Shown piece after piece: positions 52,663 to 61,753 of a stretch of 64,000 nt of DNA. The translations under genes and the position numbers were made by a program. This DNA is from a bacterium (GTDB lineage: Bacteria > Bacillota > Bacilli > Lactobacillales > Streptococcaceae), in the NCBI GenBank assembly GCA_905221235.1, contig CAJNCJ010000003.1:1-64000 (forward strand), given 5' to 3'. Every line of letters begins with the position of its first letter. The first letter of the stretch is position 1. A model generated the notes under the pieces. It was not told where the DNA came from, did no database searches, and was given only the letters and a program-made list of their open reading frames with translations.

Positions 52663-53745
52663 ATGTCTAAATTACAACAAATCGTAACATATCTTGAATC
52701 AGAAAAACTAGACGTCGCTGTCGTATCTGACCCCGTCACAATCAATTACCTCACTGGCTTTTACAGTGATCCCCATGAACGCCAAATGTTCCTCTTTGTC
52801 CTAGCAGATCAGAAACCTCTCCTCTTTGTCCCAGCCCTTGAAGTGGAACGTGCAAGCAGCACCGTTTCCTTCCCAGTTGTGGGCTATGTGGATTCTGAAA
52901 ATCCATGGCAAAAAATGAAACATGCTCTTCCACAGCACGACTTCAAACGCGTTGCTGTTGAGTTTGACAATCTCATCTTGACCAAATATCATGGCTTGAA
53001 AACAGTCTTTGAAGCTGCTGAGTTTGAAAACCTCACTCCTCGTATCCAACGCATGCGCCTCATCAAATCAGCTGACGAAGTGCAAAAAATGATGGTGGCA
53101 GGTCTTTATGCTGACAAGGCTGTCAATGTTGGTTTTGATAATATTTCTCTTGATAAGACTGAGACAGATATCATCGCCCAAATCGACTTTGCCATGAAAC
53201 GTGAAGGCTATGAAATGAGCTTTGATACCATGGTCTTGACTGGTGATAATGCTGCAAATCCACACGGCATTCCAGCAGCTAATAAGGTTGAAAATGACGC
53301 TCTTCTCCTCTTTGACCTTGGTGTTCTAGTAAACGGTTACGCATCAGACATGACTCGTACAGTAGCTGTCGGTAAACCTGACCAATTCAAGAAAGATATT
53401 TACAACTTGACTCTTGAAGCCCAACAAGCTGCTCTTGACTTTATCAAGCCAGGTGTGACTGCCCATGAAGTGGACCGCGCTGCCCGTGAGGTCATCGAAA
53501 AAGCTGGTTACGGTGAATACTTCAACCACCGTCTTGGTCACGGTATCGGTATGGATGTCCACGAATTCCCATCTATCATGGAAGGAAACGACATGGTCAT
53601 CGAAGAAGGCATGTGCTTCTCTGTTGAACCAGGAATCTATATCCCTGGTAAAGTCGGTGTTCGTATTGAAGACTGTGGTGTTGTTACCAAAGATGGTTTT
53701 GACCTCTTTACAAGCACCAGCAAAGATTTGCTTTATTTTGATTAA
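52663..53745 (+). CDS. pepQ: M24-family Xaa-Pro dipeptidase/aminopeptidase
   Basis: 360 residues. N-terminal creatinase-like domain (~1-130) and C-terminal pita-bread domain with the five metal ligands: two Asp (LLFDLGVLVNGYASDMTRT), His (HRLGHGIGMDVHE), Glu (FSVEPGIY) and Glu (VRIEDCGVV). It cuts bonds before proline in short peptides during amino-acid salvage. Length fits PepQ-type dipeptidases; pepP is used in some annotations. Start has GAAGG 6 bp ahead. A fragment of a BOX boxA start follows the stop codon. Confidence 0.92.
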   Translation: MSKLQQIVTYLESEKLDVAVVSDPVTINYLTGFYSDPHERQMFLFVLADQKPLLFVPALEVERASSTVSFPVVGYVDSENPWQKMKHALPQHDFKRVAVEFDNLILTKYHGLKTVFEAAEFENLTPRIQRMRLIKSADEVQKMMVAGLYADKAVNVGFDNISLDKTETDIIAQIDFAMKREGYEMSFDTMVLTGDNAANPHGIPAANKVENDALLLFDLGVLVNGYASDMTRTVAVGKPDQFKKDIYNLTLEAQQAALDFIKPGVTAHEVDRAAREVIEKAGYGEYFNHRLGHGIGMDVHEFPSIMEGNDMVIEEGMCFSVEPGIYIPGKVGVRIEDCGVVTKDGFDLFTSTSKDLLYFD

Positions 53746-53770
53746 TATTCTTCGAAAATCTTCCCACAAT

Positions 53771-53818
53771 AAAACGCATAGTATCAAGGCTTTTCAACAC
53801 CTGATACTATGCGTTTTT
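53771..53818. terminator. Dispersed intergenic hairpin, copy 3; bidirectional terminator
   Basis: AAAACGCATAGTATCAAGG pairs with CCTGATACTATGCGTTTTT between converging genes. It is in reverse orientation to the copy at 12783, and its flank (gattttgaagac) matches that copy's flank. The other flank, ATTCTTCGAAAATCTTC, looks like a boxA start. Confidence 0.85.
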
Positions 53819-53845
53819 CTGATTTTGAAGACTTATCCAGACTCT

Positions 53846-54307
53846 TTACTTAATCTTCTTGATACTTTGACTAAGGATAAATCCTACAACCATTCCCACG
53901 ATATTTTGCATGAAATTTGGTAGGATTTCTGGTAGGGCTGCTGCCCAGCCATTCATCAATGTAGAACCCAAGGCGTAACCCCCTACCATGGCAATCGTTG
54001 CTAAGATAAGGCCTAGCCACTGAGTTTTGCCTTTAAATCCTGCGAAAAATCCCTGCAAGCCATGGTTAACCAAGCTAAAGAACATCCACTGAGGATAGCC
54101 TGATAAGAGGTCAATCAAGAAACCTGCTAGTCCTCCGACTACAGCCCCTTCGCGACTACCAAAGTAAAAGGCCGCAAAGAAGATACCCGCATCTAAAAGA
54201 GTTAGAATGCCTGTCGGTGTTGGAATTTTTAAGAAATAGCCTAGAACCACAGAAAGGGCGGTTAATAGGGATACAAGGGCGATTTTAGTTGTTTTGGTTT
54301 GCTTCAT
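53846..54307 (-). CDS. ECF transporter S component (vitamin precursor uptake)
   Basis: 153 residues, six membrane helices, Lys/Thr-rich N-terminus and Gly-rich packing motifs (FYFGSREGAVVGGLAGFLIDLL) typical of ECF S components, which bind a vitamin and dock on a shared EcfAAT energy module. It overlaps the kinase gene by 23 bp. The kinase suggests hydroxymethylpyrimidine (HmpT-like) or pyridoxine (PdxU2-like) as substrate; sequence reading alone cannot choose. No TPP riboswitch is seen upstream in the operon. Confidence 0.85.
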   Translation of the reverse strand: MKQTKTTKIALVSLLTALSVVLGYFLKIPTPTGILTLLDAGIFFAAFYFGSREGAVVGGLAGFLIDLLSGYPQWMFFSLVNHGLQGFFAGFKGKTQWLGLILATIAMVGGYALGSTLMNGWAAALPEILPNFMQNIVGMVVGFILSQSIKKIK

Positions 54308-55058
54308 ATTGTCTTACTCCATATTGATCTGCTTGTGCAATGGCACGGTAAACGAAAGCCTTCGAGCTTTCTATTGCTGGTAAAAGTTCATCACCTTTAA
54401 CCAAGTGACTGGCAATGCTTGAGGCAAAGGTACAACCTGCACCAGCATTTTGGCCTTGGATAACAGGATTTTCTAGGACTGTAAAGGTTTGTCCGTCATA
54501 AAAGACATCTACAGCCTTGTCCTGACTAAGGCGATTGCCTCCCTTGATAATGACTGCTGGCGCTCCCAAGTCATGCAATTTCTGCGCTGCAGCTTTCATG
54601 TCTTCCAAGGTTTTGATCTCCTGATCGGATAATAATTCTGCTTCAGGAAGGTTAGGCGTAATCACGCTGACATGAGGGAAAAAGCGAATCAACTCTTGGC
54701 AGAGCTCACTTACAGCTACATCGTGCGTTTCCTTGCAGACCAAGACTGGATCCAATACCACAGGCACTCCTGGACGTTGCTTGATAAAGTCCAATGCCTT
54801 CTCAGCCACACTGACAGTTGGTAAAAGACCAATCTTAATCCCTGCAAATTCCACATCACGCAAGCTATCTAATTCATGTTGAAAAATGGTATCGTCAGTT
54901 GGAAAGACTTCAAAGCCCTTTTCTGTTAAAGCTGTCAAGCAAGTCACTGCTACAAAGCCATGCAAGCCGTTCAAGGTATAAGTAGCCAAATCAGCGGACA
55001 ATCCACCACCACTAAAAATATCATTTCCTGAAAGTGCTAAAATACGATTATTCTTCAT
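54285..55058 (-). CDS. ThiD/PdxK-like ribokinase-family kinase
   Basis: 257 residues with the PfkB/ThiD fold: substrate-side [34 protein letters not shown], and the anion hole and catalytic Asp region in [16 protein letters not shown], where the usual GTGD is replaced by AGC (GAGCTF), as in a pyridoxal-kinase subgroup of ThiD proteins with a catalytic Cys. It probably phosphorylates pyridoxine/pyridoxal or hydroxymethylpyrimidine. It lies between truA (11-bp overlap) and the ECF S component gene. Confidence 0.85.
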   Translation of the reverse strand: MKNNRILALSGNDIFSGGGLSADLATYTLNGLHGFVAVTCLTALTEKGFEVFPTDDTIFQHELDSLRDVEFAGIKIGLLPTVSVAEKALDFIKQRPGVPVVLDPVLVCKETHDVAVSELCQELIRFFPHVSVITPNLPEAELLSDQEIKTLEDMKAAAQKLHDLGAPAVIIKGGNRLSQDKAVDVFYDGQTFTVLENPVIQGQNAGAGCTFASSIASHLVKGDELLPAIESSKAFVYRAIAQADQYGVRQYEANQNN

Positions 55059-55797
55059 AACGAATCTCCTTTAAATACAAACCATTTGGTGCTGCAGTGG
55101 GACCTGCAAGTTGCCTGTCCTTCTTCTCCAAGATCAGGTCAATCTGCTCCACTGGCATACGATTATTTCCGATTTTGAGCAGTGTCCCCACCATATTGCG
55201 AATCTGCTTATACAAGAAACCATTTCCTGAAAAGGTAAAGGTCAAAAACTGACCTGTCTCATCAACCCTAAGACTAGCTTCGGTAATGGTGCGAACCTTA
55301 TCCTTCACACTGGTTCCAGAGGCTGTAAAACCGGTAAAATCATGGGTTCCCTCTAGCTTTTTGATTGCAATCTGCATGCGTTCCACATCGAGTGGATAGG
55401 GAAAGTGAGTGGCATAGTGACGGCGCATAGGATTCTTGGGACGGCCCCTATCCACGATAAACTCATAGGTCTTACTGTGCTTGGTATAACGGCAATGAAA
55501 ATCATCCGCCACAAGCTCAATTGAAATCACATCAATATCTTCAGGGGACTGAGTGTCTAGAGCAAAACGGAGCTTCTCCTCATCCATCTGATAGTGCAGG
55601 TCAAAATGAATCACCTGTCCCAAAGCATGAACCCCACTATCTGTCCTACCAGCACCGTGAACAGTAATGGCTTGTCCTTTATTCAATCTAGTCAAGGTTT
55701 TTTCAATTTCCTCCTGAACACTACGCGCATGAGGCTGGCGCTGAAAACCAGCAAAGGCGTAACCATCATAGGAAATAGTTGCTTTATATCTCGTCAT
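55048..55797 (-). CDS. truA: tRNA pseudouridine(38-40) synthase
   Basis: 249 residues, full-length TruA. Catalytic Asp53 in [19 protein letters not shown]-binding [12 protein letters not shown] and C-terminal [14 protein letters not shown] are family landmarks. It makes pseudouridine in the anticodon stem-loop of many tRNAs. First gene of the operon with the kinase and ECF S component. The start lacks a ribosome site and the -10 box ends 7 bp before it, suggesting a leaderless or 1-nt-leader mRNA. Confidence 0.97.
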   Translation of the reverse strand: MTRYKATISYDGYAFAGFQRQPHARSVQEEIEKTLTRLNKGQAITVHGAGRTDSGVHALGQVIHFDLHYQMDEEKLRFALDTQSPEDIDVISIELVADDFHCRYTKHSKTYEFIVDRGRPKNPMRRHYATHFPYPLDVERMQIAIKKLEGTHDFTGFTASGTSVKDKVRTITEASLRVDETGQFLTFTFSGNGFLYKQIRNMVGTLLKIGNNRMPVEQIDLILEKKDRQLAGPTAAPNGLYLKEIRYEE

Positions 55798-55804
55798 AAC
55801 TTCT

Positions 55805-55833
55805 ATTTTATCAAGAAATTAATCTGTAGACAA
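55805..55833 (-). promoter_or_regulatory. Promoter of the truA operon, near-leaderless
   Basis: TTGTCT (55828-55833), 17-bp spacer and extended TGATAAAAT (-10 at 55805-55810) on the minus strand. The predicted start of transcription is at 55798, 1 nt before the ATG. Confidence 0.7.
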
Positions 55834-55876
55834 GGTTCTAAAACAAATACTGTCTGGGTACAAAATTCACAAAAAG

Positions 55877-55901
55877 AAAAACTTAGGAAACCAATCCTAA
55901 G
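55877..55901 (-). terminator. Terminator of the MFS gene, overlapping its stop codon
   Basis: CTTAGGA-ttggtt-TCCTAAG followed by TTTTTC on the minus strand. The TAG stop of the gene (55897-55899) lies inside the left arm. Confidence 0.8.
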
Positions 55902-57048
55902 CTCTCTTTTGAAGTAGGTACATGACAAAGATAGAGGTTACAATTAACCAAGATCCTAAGATAGCAAAGACCAACATCCCATTGTGAGTCATCAAGCCAA
56001 TCGCACCTAGAACGAATGGAGTCGTAAAGGCTCCGAAACTACAGCCTAAAACTGCAAATGAAGTTGCTTGATTGAGGAGTTTAGCTGGAATTCGTTCAGA
56101 GACCAGTTGAAAGACCGTCGTCAAGGCTACACTGTAGGCAAAACCAGCCAGAATACTCCCTGCCACTACAACCCACAAGGATGGAGACAAGGCAATCACA
56201 ATTTGCCCTAAGCCAAAGGTAATACCTGACCATAGGAGCAGTTTCTCTTTAAAGATAGAAATCAAGAAAGAAAAACTCACACCAGCCACAATCCCGATTA
56301 ACTGCATGACACTAAGAACAAAACTAGATAACTGGGCATCTCCCAGTCCTCTTTCCACCATCAAGCTTGGAATACGAATAGTAATAGCCGTATTGGTACA
56401 AACTACAACTGCCGCTTCTATAGCTAGGATAAAAATCAAGCCTTTCATTTCCCGAGTTAAGCGACTTGCTTCCTTCGTTTTTTTCTTGACTCCTTTCTTT
56501 TCTTTTCCATAAGGTACAAAGAGCAGATAAAGAGTCAGCACCAAAAATCCAGCACTATAGGCTAGGAAGGTAGCTGTCCAACCAAAAGCCAACAACTGTC
56601 CGACTGCCAAGGTAATGAGAGAGGCCCCTACGACCTCTGCAGAGCCACGTAGCCCTAGCATCTGAATTCGCGTTTTTCCTTGATAGCGTTCACTGATAAT
56701 AGAAATGGCCTTGGCATTGATCATCCCAACACCTAAACCAAAAAGAATCCGTGTTCCAAAGACAAAAGGATAAGCTTGGAACCAAAAGGGTGCTGTTCCA
56801 CTCAGTGATAAAATCAGCAATCCCAAACTAATCTGTAAGCGCTCAGGAAATATTTTTTCTAAGAAACCATTTAGTAATAACATCATCATGATTCCAAAGG
56901 AAGGTAAGCTCGCCAAGAGCTCAATTTGTTCCTTAGGATAACCTTGATAATAGTCAAACATGGCTGGCAGGGCACTTGAAATCGAAAAGGATGTAATCAA
57001 AACGAGGGAGAGAGCCAAAATACTGGCCCGTTCTAAAAATTGTTTCAT
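55897..57048 (-). CDS. Major facilitator superfamily transporter
   Basis: 383 residues from the ATG at 57048 (MKQFLERASILALSLV), with GAAAGAGA ahead; the longer upstream frame has no ribosome site. Twelve hydrophobic segments, with the MFS loop 2-3 variant LNGFLEKIFPERLQ and GTRILFGLGVGMINAKAISII. The central basic loop (GKEKKGVKKKTKEASRLTREMK) separates two six-helix halves. It probably exports or imports a small molecule by proton coupling; the substrate is unknown. The next gene upstream is 126 bp away. Confidence 0.88.
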   Translation of the reverse strand: MKQFLERASILALSLVLITSFSISSALPAMFDYYQGYPKEQIELLASLPSFGIMMMLLLNGFLEKIFPERLQISLGLLILSLSGTAPFWFQAYPFVFGTRILFGLGVGMINAKAISIISERYQGKTRIQMLGLRGSAEVVGASLITLAVGQLLAFGWTATFLAYSAGFLVLTLYLLFVPYGKEKKGVKKKTKEASRLTREMKGLIFILAIEAAVVVCTNTAITIRIPSLMVERGLGDAQLSSFVLSVMQLIGIVAGVSFSFLISIFKEKLLLWSGITFGLGQIVIALSPSLWVVVAGSILAGFAYSVALTTVFQLVSERIPAKLLNQATSFAVLGCSFGAFTTPFVLGAIGLMTHNGMLVFAILGSWLIVTSIFVMYLLQKRA

Positions 57049-57108
57049 AAAATCTCTTTCTATATTTTCTCTTAATCTTCTGTCTCTTTTGATATTTATC
57101 AAACAAGC

Positions 57109-57146
57109 AAGAAAAGAAGAAGCCTCTTTGGTGTATAGACTCCTTC
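57109..57146 (-). terminator. Weak terminator-like hairpin
   Basis: AAGAAG and CTTCTT can pair around a long loop, followed by CTTTTC on the minus strand, after the Pr6Pr gene. Confidence 0.35.
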
Positions 57147-57174
57147 TTAAACTCGAAAATGAAGCCCTTGTATC

Positions 57175-57804
57175 TTAGGATGACTTTCTCTTGATTTGCT
57201 TAATAAAGTAGAAGATAAATCCTGCCACCATATAGGCAACAAAGATAATCAGACACCACTTGAACACAACATCCCAACCCTTGTTTACATTCAAAAAGAA
57301 GTAAGGGAAGGGACTGACCTTAGAATTAGGAACATCAAGTTTCAGTACCAAGCCATTAAAAAGAGCAAAAATCATATACAGCAAGGGTAAAATCGTCCAC
57401 ACAACTGGATCACAGATTTTGTATTGACCCTGTTTGTCAAAAAAGAGGGTATCCGCTAAAAACCAAAGGGGAACGATATAGTGGCAAAGGAAATTTTCTA
57501 GGGTATAGAAATTAGTAGCAATGGGCGCCAGGAGGAAATGGTAAATCACACAGGTAATCATGATACTCATAGTGATTCCACCTTTTAAGCGCAAGAAGCT
57601 TGGCCTTTGCCAGTTTTCACCTAAACGGCTCATAACCTTTAGGAGATAGAGCGTAAAAATCGCGACTAAAAGGTTGGACAGAACCGTATAATAGAGCAAC
57701 ATCCCAAATCCACCATGCTTGGCGATTTCAAGATAAACTCCTGTAAAAGCCGCTAGAAACAAGAAGATACGGCTATAAAATACAAGTTTATAGTGTTTTG
57801 ACAT
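57175..57804 (-). CDS. Pr6Pr family membrane protein
   Basis: 209 residues with six hydrophobic helices and the family pattern TVLSNLLVAIFTLYLL, ICVIYHFLLAP-like region (CVIYHFLLAPI) and FLCHYIVPLWFLADTLFF. The Pr6Pr family is widespread in Firmicutes; its function is not known. It begins 2 bp after the YjdM-type gene ends and has a weak ribosome site (AAGAAAA), so it probably depends on readthrough from that gene. Confidence 0.85.
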   Translation of the reverse strand: MSKHYKLVFYSRIFLFLAAFTGVYLEIAKHGGFGMLLYYTVLSNLLVAIFTLYLLKVMSRLGENWQRPSFLRLKGGITMSIMITCVIYHFLLAPIATNFYTLENFLCHYIVPLWFLADTLFFDKQGQYKICDPVVWTILPLLYMIFALFNGLVLKLDVPNSKVSPFPYFFLNVNKGWDVVFKWCLIIFVAYMVAGFIFYFIKQIKRKSS

Positions 57805-57806
57805 GC

Positions 57807-58145
57807 TTAAATTTTCTTCACAAACTCTGATTTGAGTTTCATGGCACCAAAGCCATCAATTTTACAGTCGATATTGTGGTCGCCTTCTACAATGCGGATA
57901 TTTTTCACGCGCGTCCCTTGTTTCAAATCTTTTGGCGCACCTTTTACTTTCAAATCCTTGATGAGGGTTACTGTATCACCATCAGCCAATTTATTTCCGT
58001 TGGCATCGATAGCGACAATGCCCTCTTCTACTTCTGCAACTTCAGCAGGATTCCACTCATGAGCACACTCTGGGCAAACCAGTAGGGCACCGTCTTCGTA
58101 GACATACTCTGAGTTACATTTTGGGCAATTTGGTAAGTTGTTCAT
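57807..58145 (-). CDS. PhnA/YjdM-family zinc-ribbon protein
   Basis: 112 residues. An N-terminal zinc ribbon [21 protein letters not shown] (CxxC...CxxC, ~7-27) is followed by the YjdM domain with [23 protein letters not shown] and [23 protein letters not shown]. Despite the old name for alkylphosphonate uptake, the family is not needed for phosphonate use and its role is unclear. Start has AAGGAG 6 bp ahead. Cotranscribed with the Pr6Pr gene. Confidence 0.9.
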   Translation of the reverse strand: MNNLPNCPKCNSEYVYEDGALLVCPECAHEWNPAEVAEVEEGIVAIDANGNKLADGDTVTLIKDLKVKGAPKDLKQGTRVKNIRIVEGDHNIDCKIDGFGAMKLKSEFVKKI

Positions 58146-58240
58146 GGTTTCTCCTTATCATCATTCACTATTCTTTGAAAATCAAAATTTCTCGAACAGC
58201 AACTATTATACCTTAAAATCAGCATTTTGACAAATATAGA

Positions 58241-58266
58241 AAAAAACCGATACCAATCTATCGGCT
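58241..58266 (-). terminator. Terminator of the cmk operon
   Basis: CCGATA pairs with TATCGG around a short loop, followed by TTTTTT on the minus strand. Confidence 0.85.
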
Positions 58267-58275
58267 TTTCTATAT

Positions 58276-58947
58276 CTACATTCTTTTTTCAGCTTCTGCT
58301 TTGATTTTTTCAACTACTTCTTGAATGTTCAAGCCAGTTGTATCAAGGTAGACAGCGTCCTCTGCTTGTTTGAGAGGCGAAGTCTCACGATGACTATCCT
58401 TGTAGTCACGCGCAGCAATTTCCTCTTTTAGGGTTTCAAGGTCTGTCTCAATTCCCTTGGCAATATTTTCCTTGTAACGGCGCTCTGCTCTTTCATCAAC
58501 AGAGGCTACTAGGAAAATTTTCAACTCTGCTTGTGGCAATACAACAGTTCCAATATCGCGACCGTCCATGACAATTCCACCTTGCTGGGCAATCTCTTGT
58601 TGGAGAGAAACTAGTTTCTCACGCACTTGAGGAATTGCTGCAATAGCAGAAACATGATTGGTTACTTCATTTTCACGGATAGGATGAGTAATATCCACAT
58701 CTCCCACAAAAACAAGCTGGTCTCCAGTTTCTGAACGTCCAAAACTAATTGGGTGCTCATTCAATAAGACTAGAAGTGCTTCGACTTGTTCAACTCCTAA
58801 TTGATTCTTGAGAGCCATATAGGTCGCCGCACGATACATGGCCCCTGTATCTAGGTAGGTATAGCCAAAATCCTTGGCAATAATCTTTGCGACTGTACTC
58901 TTACCACTTGAAGCAGGGCCGTCAATAGCAATTTGAATGGTTTTCAT
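58276..58947 (-). CDS. cmk: Cytidylate kinase
   Basis: 223 residues. P-loop [13 protein letters not shown] (~9-21), CMP-binding [39 protein letters not shown] and lid region [21 protein letters not shown]. It phosphorylates CMP and dCMP with ATP in pyrimidine nucleotide recycling. The start has AGGAG 6 bp ahead. It lies 8 bp after the LysM-tail protein gene, an arrangement conserved in streptococci. Confidence 0.97.
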   Translation of the reverse strand: MKTIQIAIDGPASSGKSTVAKIIAKDFGYTYLDTGAMYRAATYMALKNQLGVEQVEALLVLLNEHPISFGRSETGDQLVFVGDVDITHPIRENEVTNHVSAIAAIPQVREKLVSLQQEIAQQGGIVMDGRDIGTVVLPQAELKIFLVASVDERAERRYKENIAKGIETDLETLKEEIAARDYKDSHRETSPLKQAEDAVYLDTTGLNIQEVVEKIKAEAEKRM

Positions 58948-58955
58948 ATCAACTC

Positions 58956-59432
58956 CTATTTGATTTTAACAACATCACCTGGATTAGCAAACCAAGATCC
59001 TGTAGCCATATGGCCAGGATTCAAGGCCTCTAACTGCGCAATCGAAATCCCAGCGCGAGCTGCAATAGCTGCTTCTCCTTCTCCCGCCAAGACTTTTGTC
59101 GTCCCATCTGGATCTGTAGCTTCCTCCGAGTGTTCAGAAGAAGATTCTGATTCTGAACTCTGTTCAGGCTGGGAGCTACTAGAAGATGAAATCTGTACTA
59201 CATTTGCGTCTGAATCGTGAAAATCTTTCAAGGCTGCTGTGCGATTACTCCCACCCGATGATAGATAGATGAGAACAATAATCATCACTACCACAATTAC
59301 AAAGAAAATACTGGCTAGGATTGTCAAAACACGATTGGCTACTACATCTCTACCTTGAGTTCTCTTACGACGTTCTGATCTTGTTTCTTCTTGATTTTCA
59401 TAAATATCTTCTTGCCACGGTTCTTTTGCCAT
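58956..59432 (-). CDS. SAG1386/EF1546-type surface-associated protein with LysM tail
   Basis: 158 residues. A cytoplasmic charged N-terminus (~1-30), one membrane helix (~33-56, [20 protein letters not shown]), a Ser/Glu-rich spacer ([20 protein letters not shown]) and a C-terminal LysM-like domain ([24 protein letters not shown] ... NPGDVVKIK). It is anchored in the membrane with LysM facing the wall. Function unknown; always next to cmk in related genomes as far as I recall. Start has GGAG ahead. Confidence 0.9.
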   Translation of the reverse strand: MAKEPWQEDIYENQEETRSERRKRTQGRDVVANRVLTILASIFFVIVVVMIIVLIYLSSGGSNRTAALKDFHDSDANVVQISSSSSSQPEQSSESESSSEHSEEATDPDGTTKVLAGEGEAAIAARAGISIAQLEALNPGHMATGSWFANPGDVVKIK

Positions 59433-59442
59433 ACCTTACTCC

Positions 59443-59471
59443 TTGTTTTTTTTTACGTTTCTTATTACAAT
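59443..59471 (+). promoter_or_regulatory. Promoter of the ferredoxin gene, probably giving a leaderless mRNA
   Basis: TTGTTT (59443-59448), 17-bp spacer and TACAAT (59466-59471) on the plus strand. Transcription should start at the ATG (59478). No ribosome site. Confidence 0.7.
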
Positions 59472-59477
59472 ATAAAT

Positions 59478-59684
59478 ATGAAAATCACACTTATACCTGA
59501 ACGTTGCATTGCCTGTGGGCTTTGCCAAACTTATTCTGAATTATTTGACTATCACGATAATGGAATCGTGCGTTTTTACGATGATCCTGATCAACTGGAA
59601 AAAGAAATTTCTCCTAGTCAGGACGTCTTAGAGGCTGTTAAAAATTGCCCAACTCGCGCCCTGATTAGAAATCAGGAAGCCTAA
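59478..59684 (+). CDS. fer: Small ferredoxin
   Basis: 68 residues from the ATG at 59478 (MKITLIPERCIACGLC); a longer upstream frame overlaps the divergent gene and is unlikely. The cluster motif is CIACGLC plus CPTRA near the C-terminus, enough for one [4Fe-4S] or [3Fe-4S] cluster, so it is a single-cluster electron carrier. The partner enzyme is unknown. It is a monocistronic gene divergent from the LysM-tail gene, with no ribosome site and a -10 box 6 bp upstream. Confidence 0.9.
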   Translation: MKITLIPERCIACGLCQTYSELFDYHDNGIVRFYDDPDQLEKEISPSQDVLEAVKNCPTRALIRNQEA

Positions 59685-59734
59685 ATCAATGGCGATAATC
59701 CACTCCCTCTAGTTTAGCACATTTCCATGTAAAA

Positions 59735-60700
59735 TTATAGTCTTTTCTCTCTATTTTTTTCTGTAAAATCAGGAAGGTCACTTTTTTCTTTGATAAGATA
59801 AAGTGGTCTTTTTTTAGTCTCTAGATAAATCTTACTAATATACTTGCCAAGGATCCCAATGGTCAAGAGTTGAATGCCTCCGAGAAAGAGAATGACAGCC
59901 ATCAGAGAGGTCCAGCCAGATGTCGGATTGCCCAGAATAAGGGTCCGAACCACAACAAAAAAGGTCATGAGCAGAGAAATAAAACAAGATAGGATACCAG
60001 CCACAAAAGCTATAATCAAGGGAAAATCTGAAAAATTGACAATACCCTCAATGGAGTAGAAAAAGAGTTGCCTAAAACTCCAACTGGTCTTGCCAGCCTG
60101 TCTTTCTACATTAGGATAATCCAGATAGTGGGTTTTAAAGCCGACCCAAGCAAAGAGTCCCTTTGAAAAACGATTGGACTCTGTCAAGGATAAAATGGCA
60201 TCCACTACAGACCTTCTCATCATGCGAAAATCACGAACACCTGACGGTAAGGCTACTGGACTAATTTTTTGCATGAGGCGATAAAAAAGATTAGCACAGA
60301 AACTGCGAAAGAAGGGTTCTCCCTCCCGACTAGTTCTCCGTGTTCCAACGCAGTCCAAATCTGCATTCTCATCTAGTAAGGCTTTCATCTCAAGCAACAT
60401 ACCAGGAGGATCTTGGAGGTCTGCATCCATTACCACCACCAGATCTCCTGTCGCATATTGCAAACCTGCATACAGAGCCGCTTCTTTGCCAAAATTTCGA
60501 GAGAAAGAAATATAATGCACTGCCGGATTTTGTTCCCGACAGGCCTTTAAGAGTTCCAAGGTTCCATCACTCGATCCATCATCGACAAAGACATACTCGA
60601 TTTCTGCTCCCAAATCAGGAATCAAATCTTCCAAAGCCTGATAAAAAAGAGGAAGTACTTCCTCTTCGTTTAGACAGGGGACAATGATTGAAATCACCAT
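59735..60700 (-). CDS. Glycosyltransferase family 2 with C-terminal membrane helices
   Basis: 321 residues from the ATG at 60700 (MVISIIVPCLNEEE), 1 bp after the galE stop. GT-A domain with VDDGSSDGTLELL, the DxD-type VVMDADLQDPP, and RDFRMMRR; two membrane helices near the C-terminus (~235-260 and ~270-295). This is the GtrB/DPM-like group that usually loads a sugar onto undecaprenyl phosphate for surface glycan modification. Sugar and acceptor are inference. Cotranscribed with galE, whose product makes UDP-galactose. Confidence 0.88.
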   Translation of the reverse strand: MVISIIVPCLNEEEVLPLFYQALEDLIPDLGAEIEYVFVDDGSSDGTLELLKACREQNPAVHYISFSRNFGKEAALYAGLQYATGDLVVVMDADLQDPPGMLLEMKALLDENADLDCVGTRRTSREGEPFFRSFCANLFYRLMQKISPVALPSGVRDFRMMRRSVVDAILSLTESNRFSKGLFAWVGFKTHYLDYPNVERQAGKTSWSFRQLFFYSIEGIVNFSDFPLIIAFVAGILSCFISLLMTFFVVVRTLILGNPTSGWTSLMAVILFLGGIQLLTIGILGKYISKIYLETKKRPLYLIKEKSDLPDFTEKNREKRL

Positions 60701-60701
60701 C

Positions 60702-61721
60702 TTAGTCTTCAAATCCATTTGGATGCTTACTTTGCCAACGCCATGCGTCTTCACACATTTGAGTAATGTCAAGTTCTGCTTCCCAACCAAGTTCTGCTTT
60801 GGCTTTTGCTGGGTCTGAATAGCAGGCTGCGATATCACCTGGGCGACGGTCTACAATGCGGTAAGGAATCGGACGTCCCACTGCTTTTTCCATGTTTTGG
60901 ATAATTTCAAGAACTGAGTAGCCTTTACCTGTTCCAAGGTTGTAAACGTTTAGACCTGAACCTTTTTGGATTTTTTGTAGAGCTGCAACGTGACCTTTAG
61001 CCAAATCGACAACGTGGATATAATCACGAACACCAGTTCCATCTTCCGTATCGTAATCGTCTCCAAACACTTGCACTTGCTCTAATTTCCCAACGGCTAC
61101 TTGAGTCACATATGGCAAGAGATTGTTCGGAATACCGTTTGGATTTTCTCCTAAATCACCACTCTCATGGGCTCCTATTGGGTTAAAGTAACGAAGCAAG
61201 ACAACATTCCATTCTGAGTCTGCTTTGTAAATATCTGTCAAAATTTCCTCTAGCATAAGCTTGGTGCGACCATATGGATTGGTCACAGAAAGTGGGAAAT
61301 CTTCCAAGATGGGCACTGTATGAGGATCCCCGTAAACTGTCGCAGAAGAACTGAAAATGATGTTTTTACAGTTATTTTCTTCCATGACCTTCAAAAGGCT
61401 AACAGTTCCTGCGATATTGTTGTCATAATAGGCAAGAGGGATACGAGTGGATTCACCGACAGCCTTCAAACCAGCAAAGTGAATCACACCAGTCGGTTCT
61501 TCTTGCTTGAAAATATCTCTGAGAGTATCCGTATCACGGATATCCGCCTCATAGAAAGGCACTTCAACTCCTGTAATTCTTTCAACAACTTCTAAACTTT
61601 TACGGTTGCTGTTGACAAGGTTATCCACCACAACAACCTGATGACCTGCTTGGATTAACTCAATAACAGTGTGGGTTCCGATAAAACCTGCTCCACCTGT
61701 TACCAAAATCTTTTCTTGCAT
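60702..61721 (-). CDS. galE: UDP-glucose 4-epimerase
   Basis: 339 residues of the extended SDR family. NAD loop TGGAGFIGTHTVIEL (~8-22), catalytic Ser/Thr-Tyr-Lys (SSSATVYG and NPYGRTK), and the GVRDYIHVVDLAKGH signature. It interconverts UDP-glucose and UDP-galactose for capsule, teichoic acid or galactose use. Start has GAGGAAAG ahead. First gene of a two-gene operon with the glycosyltransferase. Confidence 0.97.
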   Translation of the reverse strand: MQEKILVTGGAGFIGTHTVIELIQAGHQVVVVDNLVNSNRKSLEVVERITGVEVPFYEADIRDTDTLRDIFKQEEPTGVIHFAGLKAVGESTRIPLAYYDNNIAGTVSLLKVMEENNCKNIIFSSSATVYGDPHTVPILEDFPLSVTNPYGRTKLMLEEILTDIYKADSEWNVVLLRYFNPIGAHESGDLGENPNGIPNNLLPYVTQVAVGKLEQVQVFGDDYDTEDGTGVRDYIHVVDLAKGHVAALQKIQKGSGLNVYNLGTGKGYSVLEIIQNMEKAVGRPIPYRIVDRRPGDIAACYSDPAKAKAELGWEAELDITQMCEDAWRWQSKHPNGFED

Positions 61722-61753
61722 CTTCTTTCCTCGATTCTCGGATTATTTTTCTT

